DNA of 6,421 nt from Alphaproteobacteria bacterium. Its GTDB lineage: Bacteria > Pseudomonadota > Alphaproteobacteria > CACIAM-22H2. Below, one piece after another: positions 5,000 through 6,421 of this stretch (positions are counted from its first letter, which is position 1; the number at the start of each line of letters is the position of its first letter). The translations under genes and the position numbers were made by a program. The notes beneath the pieces were generated by a model. That model ran no database searches, had not been told where the DNA came from, and was given only the letters and a program-made list of their open reading frames with translations. The stretch is from the NCBI GenBank assembly GCA_016869915.1, contig VGDA01000212.1, positions 1 through 6,421 of the forward strand, read 5' to 3'.

Positions 5000-6404
5000 C
5001 GTCGCGCCCGTCGGCTCCGACAAGATCGAAGCGGCGGAGCTTCACGTACAGGCTCTGGCGGCTGAGCCCGAGCATCTCGGCAGCCGAGGCGCGGTTGTCT
5101 CCGGTGAGCTCGAGCGCGGCCTCGATGCACATGCGCTCGATCGCGTCGGTCGACTCGCGCACGAGATCCTTGAGGGATACGCGTCCGATCAACTCGGCGA
5201 GTTGGGCGGGCGTGCGGCCAGCGTCGCGTCCGCGCTCCGCATGGGTGGGCGCGATCCGACCTTCGACCGCGCGGACGACGAAGACATGCCCTGTCCCGTC
5301 GGCGCGCGCGAGCGCGTTGACCTCGACGTCCCGCATTGCGCCGCGCTCGCCGCGCATGACGGTCCCGTAATGCCGGACCGCCCCGCGCTGGCGCAGATTG
5401 GCGAGCAGGACGTCGATGTCGACGCCATCGCGCCCGAGCCAGCGTTCGACGGGCTCGCCGGCTGCGTGCTCGGACCCGCCGATCTGCGCCATCTCGGCGA
5501 AGGCGCGGTTCGCGTAACGGATCCCGCCATCGGGCCCGGTCGCGACCATCGCGTCGGGCGCGAGCTCGGCGAGGGCGTCCGCGACCGCCATGCCCCCTTC
5601 GCGGATCGGCGAAGCCGCGCGCAGGAACACGGGGGCGTCCGCGGCCTGGCCCGCGGACATGACCGACAGGCGCAAGGGCGCCTTGCGACCGGCGGGGGCA
5701 GCATCCAGGCTTTCCTCGCGGCGCGAGCTGCGCGCCGCGGAGATCGCCAGTTCGAGCGCCTTGCGCGCCGCCGGAGCGACCAGGTCGGTCGCCGGACGCG
5801 CGCCGCCGCGCAGGCCGGAAATGTCGAACGCGGCCTGCGCGGCGAGGTTCGCGTCGGCGACCCGGGCGTCGCGGCCGTCGAGGATCAGGGTCGGCTCGGG
5901 AAGCGCCTGGAACAGGGCGCGATACCGCTGCTCGGCCTCCCTGACGCGCGCCATCTCCGCTTCGAACGAGAATTGCGCGTCGGTCAGGCGCTGCTGCAGC
6001 GCGGCGACGGTGCGCAGATCCCGGCCGAACACGACGATCGGTCCGCCGGCGTGCAGCGGCACCGCGGCGTGGAGGACGGGGATGTCGGGGCCGCGCGTGC
6101 GCGGGGAATAGTTCACATGGCGCCATCTCGCGGGCTTGCCGGCCTTGCGTTCCTCGGCATCGGCAAGCAACGCCGCGATCTTGGGCCGGCCATCCGGGAC
6201 GACGAGGTCTACCCAATTCTTGCCGGCGAGTTGTCCGCCCGCCCCGAGGGCAGCCAGCAACTCGGGGTTACCCCCGGCCACTTCGCGGATCGTCCCGGTG
6301 CGGTCGACGACGAGAGCGAGGTCGCATGAATCCGCGGCCAGCCGCAGCGCGTCCTGGTCCGTCAGCATCGCCGTGCGCTTCCTCGGAGACCCGGAACCCG
6401 ACAT
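4992..6404 (-). CDS. ppsR: PpsR/CrtJ redox-responsive transcriptional repressor of photosynthesis genes
   Basis: PpsR is a cytoplasmic DNA-binding repressor that recognises TGT-N12-ACA and blocks bacteriochlorophyll, carotenoid and antenna genes under oxygen. The 470 residues match the family (about 465). Domains in order are an N-terminal PAS (about 20-130), a helical Q linker (130-162), PAS1 (about 162-268), PAS2 (about 275-385, with ATGPDGGIRYANRAFAEM at 288-305) and a Fis-type helix-turn-helix (about 420-458) with the hallmark NRASAAEMLGLSRQSLYVKL (437-456). Cys426, just before the recognition helices, corresponds to the redox cysteine of the family. The only other cysteine is Cys27, and none is seen in the central part. 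The ATG at 6404 has GAGG three bases upstream, which is rather close. An ATG at 6365 (Met13) is an alternative. The frame has no stop before the right edge, so a longer N-terminus cannot be excluded. The gene overlaps bchG by 8 bases. Confidence 0.95.
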   Translation of the reverse strand: MSGSGSPRKRTAMLTDQDALRLAADSCDLALVVDRTGTIREVAGGNPELLAALGAGGQLAGKNWVDLVVPDGRPKIAALLADAEERKAGKPARWRHVNYSPRTRGPDIPVLHAAVPLHAGGPIVVFGRDLRTVAALQQRLTDAQFSFEAEMARVREAEQRYRALFQALPEPTLILDGRDARVADANLAAQAAFDISGLRGGARPATDLVAPAARKALELAISAARSSRREESLDAAPAGRKAPLRLSVMSAGQAADAPVFLRAASPIREGGMAVADALAELAPDAMVATGPDGGIRYANRAFAEMAQIGGSEHAAGEPVERWLGRDGVDIDVLLANLRQRGAVRHYGTVMRGERGAMRDVEVNALARADGTGHVFVVRAVEGRIAPTHAERGRDAGRTPAQLAELIGRVSLKDLVRESTDAIERMCIEAALELTGDNRASAAEMLGLSRQSLYVKLRRFDLVGADGRDDG

Positions 6405-6421
6405 CAACCTCGTTCCAACAT

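Noticed and set aside
3914..5065. Plus-strand 383-codon frame antisense to bchG, and similar plus-strand frames antisense to ppsR (4920-6329)
   Set aside because: Composition is typical of GC-rich antisense shadows. The minus strand carries unmistakable BchG and PpsR motifs.
1..6421. Search for tRNA, rRNA, CRISPR arrays, insertion sequences or attachment sites
   Set aside because: By eye I found no tandem spaced repeats, transposase-like genes, terminal inverted repeats or RNA gene signatures. The window is filled with coherent photosynthesis genes.

Overview
This window is part of a photosynthesis gene cluster from an aerobic or facultative anoxygenic phototroph. It is high-GC, roughly 70%. 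The presence of PpsR/CrtJ, a PpaA/AerR-type regulator, bacteriochlorophyll synthase (BchG), an LhaA/PucC-family protein, BchP and TspO points to a purple proteobacterium. An alphaproteobacterium is most likely, but the sequence alone does not settle the class. Every supported gene lies on the minus strand, so transcription runs from right to left in these coordinates.

In transcription order the layout is as follows. ppsR (6404-4992) is the redox-responsive repressor of photosynthesis genes. It overlaps bchG (4999-4097), which attaches the isoprenoid tail to bacteriochlorophyllide. A 319-nt non-coding gap (4096-3778) follows. It carries one perfect TGT-N12-ACA PpsR/CrtJ operator (3892-3909) that coincides with a TTGACA -35-like hexamer, plus a small perfect hairpin. 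Next is ppaA/aerR (3777-2917), a cobalamin-binding antirepressor, with a second well-placed start that would give a 222-residue short form. After 38 nt comes a single 846-codon reading frame (2878-338). It joins a complete 12-helix LhaA/Bch2-type membrane protein to a complete BchP geranylgeranyl reductase. Its stop codon overlaps the ATG of tspO (341-1), which runs off the left edge of the window.

The genes form a coherent module. BchG and BchP perform the last steps of bacteriochlorophyll a synthesis: tail attachment and tail reduction. The LhaA-type half belongs to a family that supports light-harvesting complex assembly or pigment delivery. PpsR, PpaA and TspO adjust expression to oxygen, redox, light and tetrapyrrole state. 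The operator upstream of ppaA suggests that PpsR controls its own antirepressor together with the downstream fusion and tspO.

The most unusual feature is the in-frame LhaA-BchP fusion. No usable start codon exists near the normal BchP N-terminus, so the fusion looks genuine rather than an artefact of the reading frame. The placement of ppaA between bchG and the lhaA-type gene, the two possible AerR starts, and a PpsR with only two cysteines also deserve attention.
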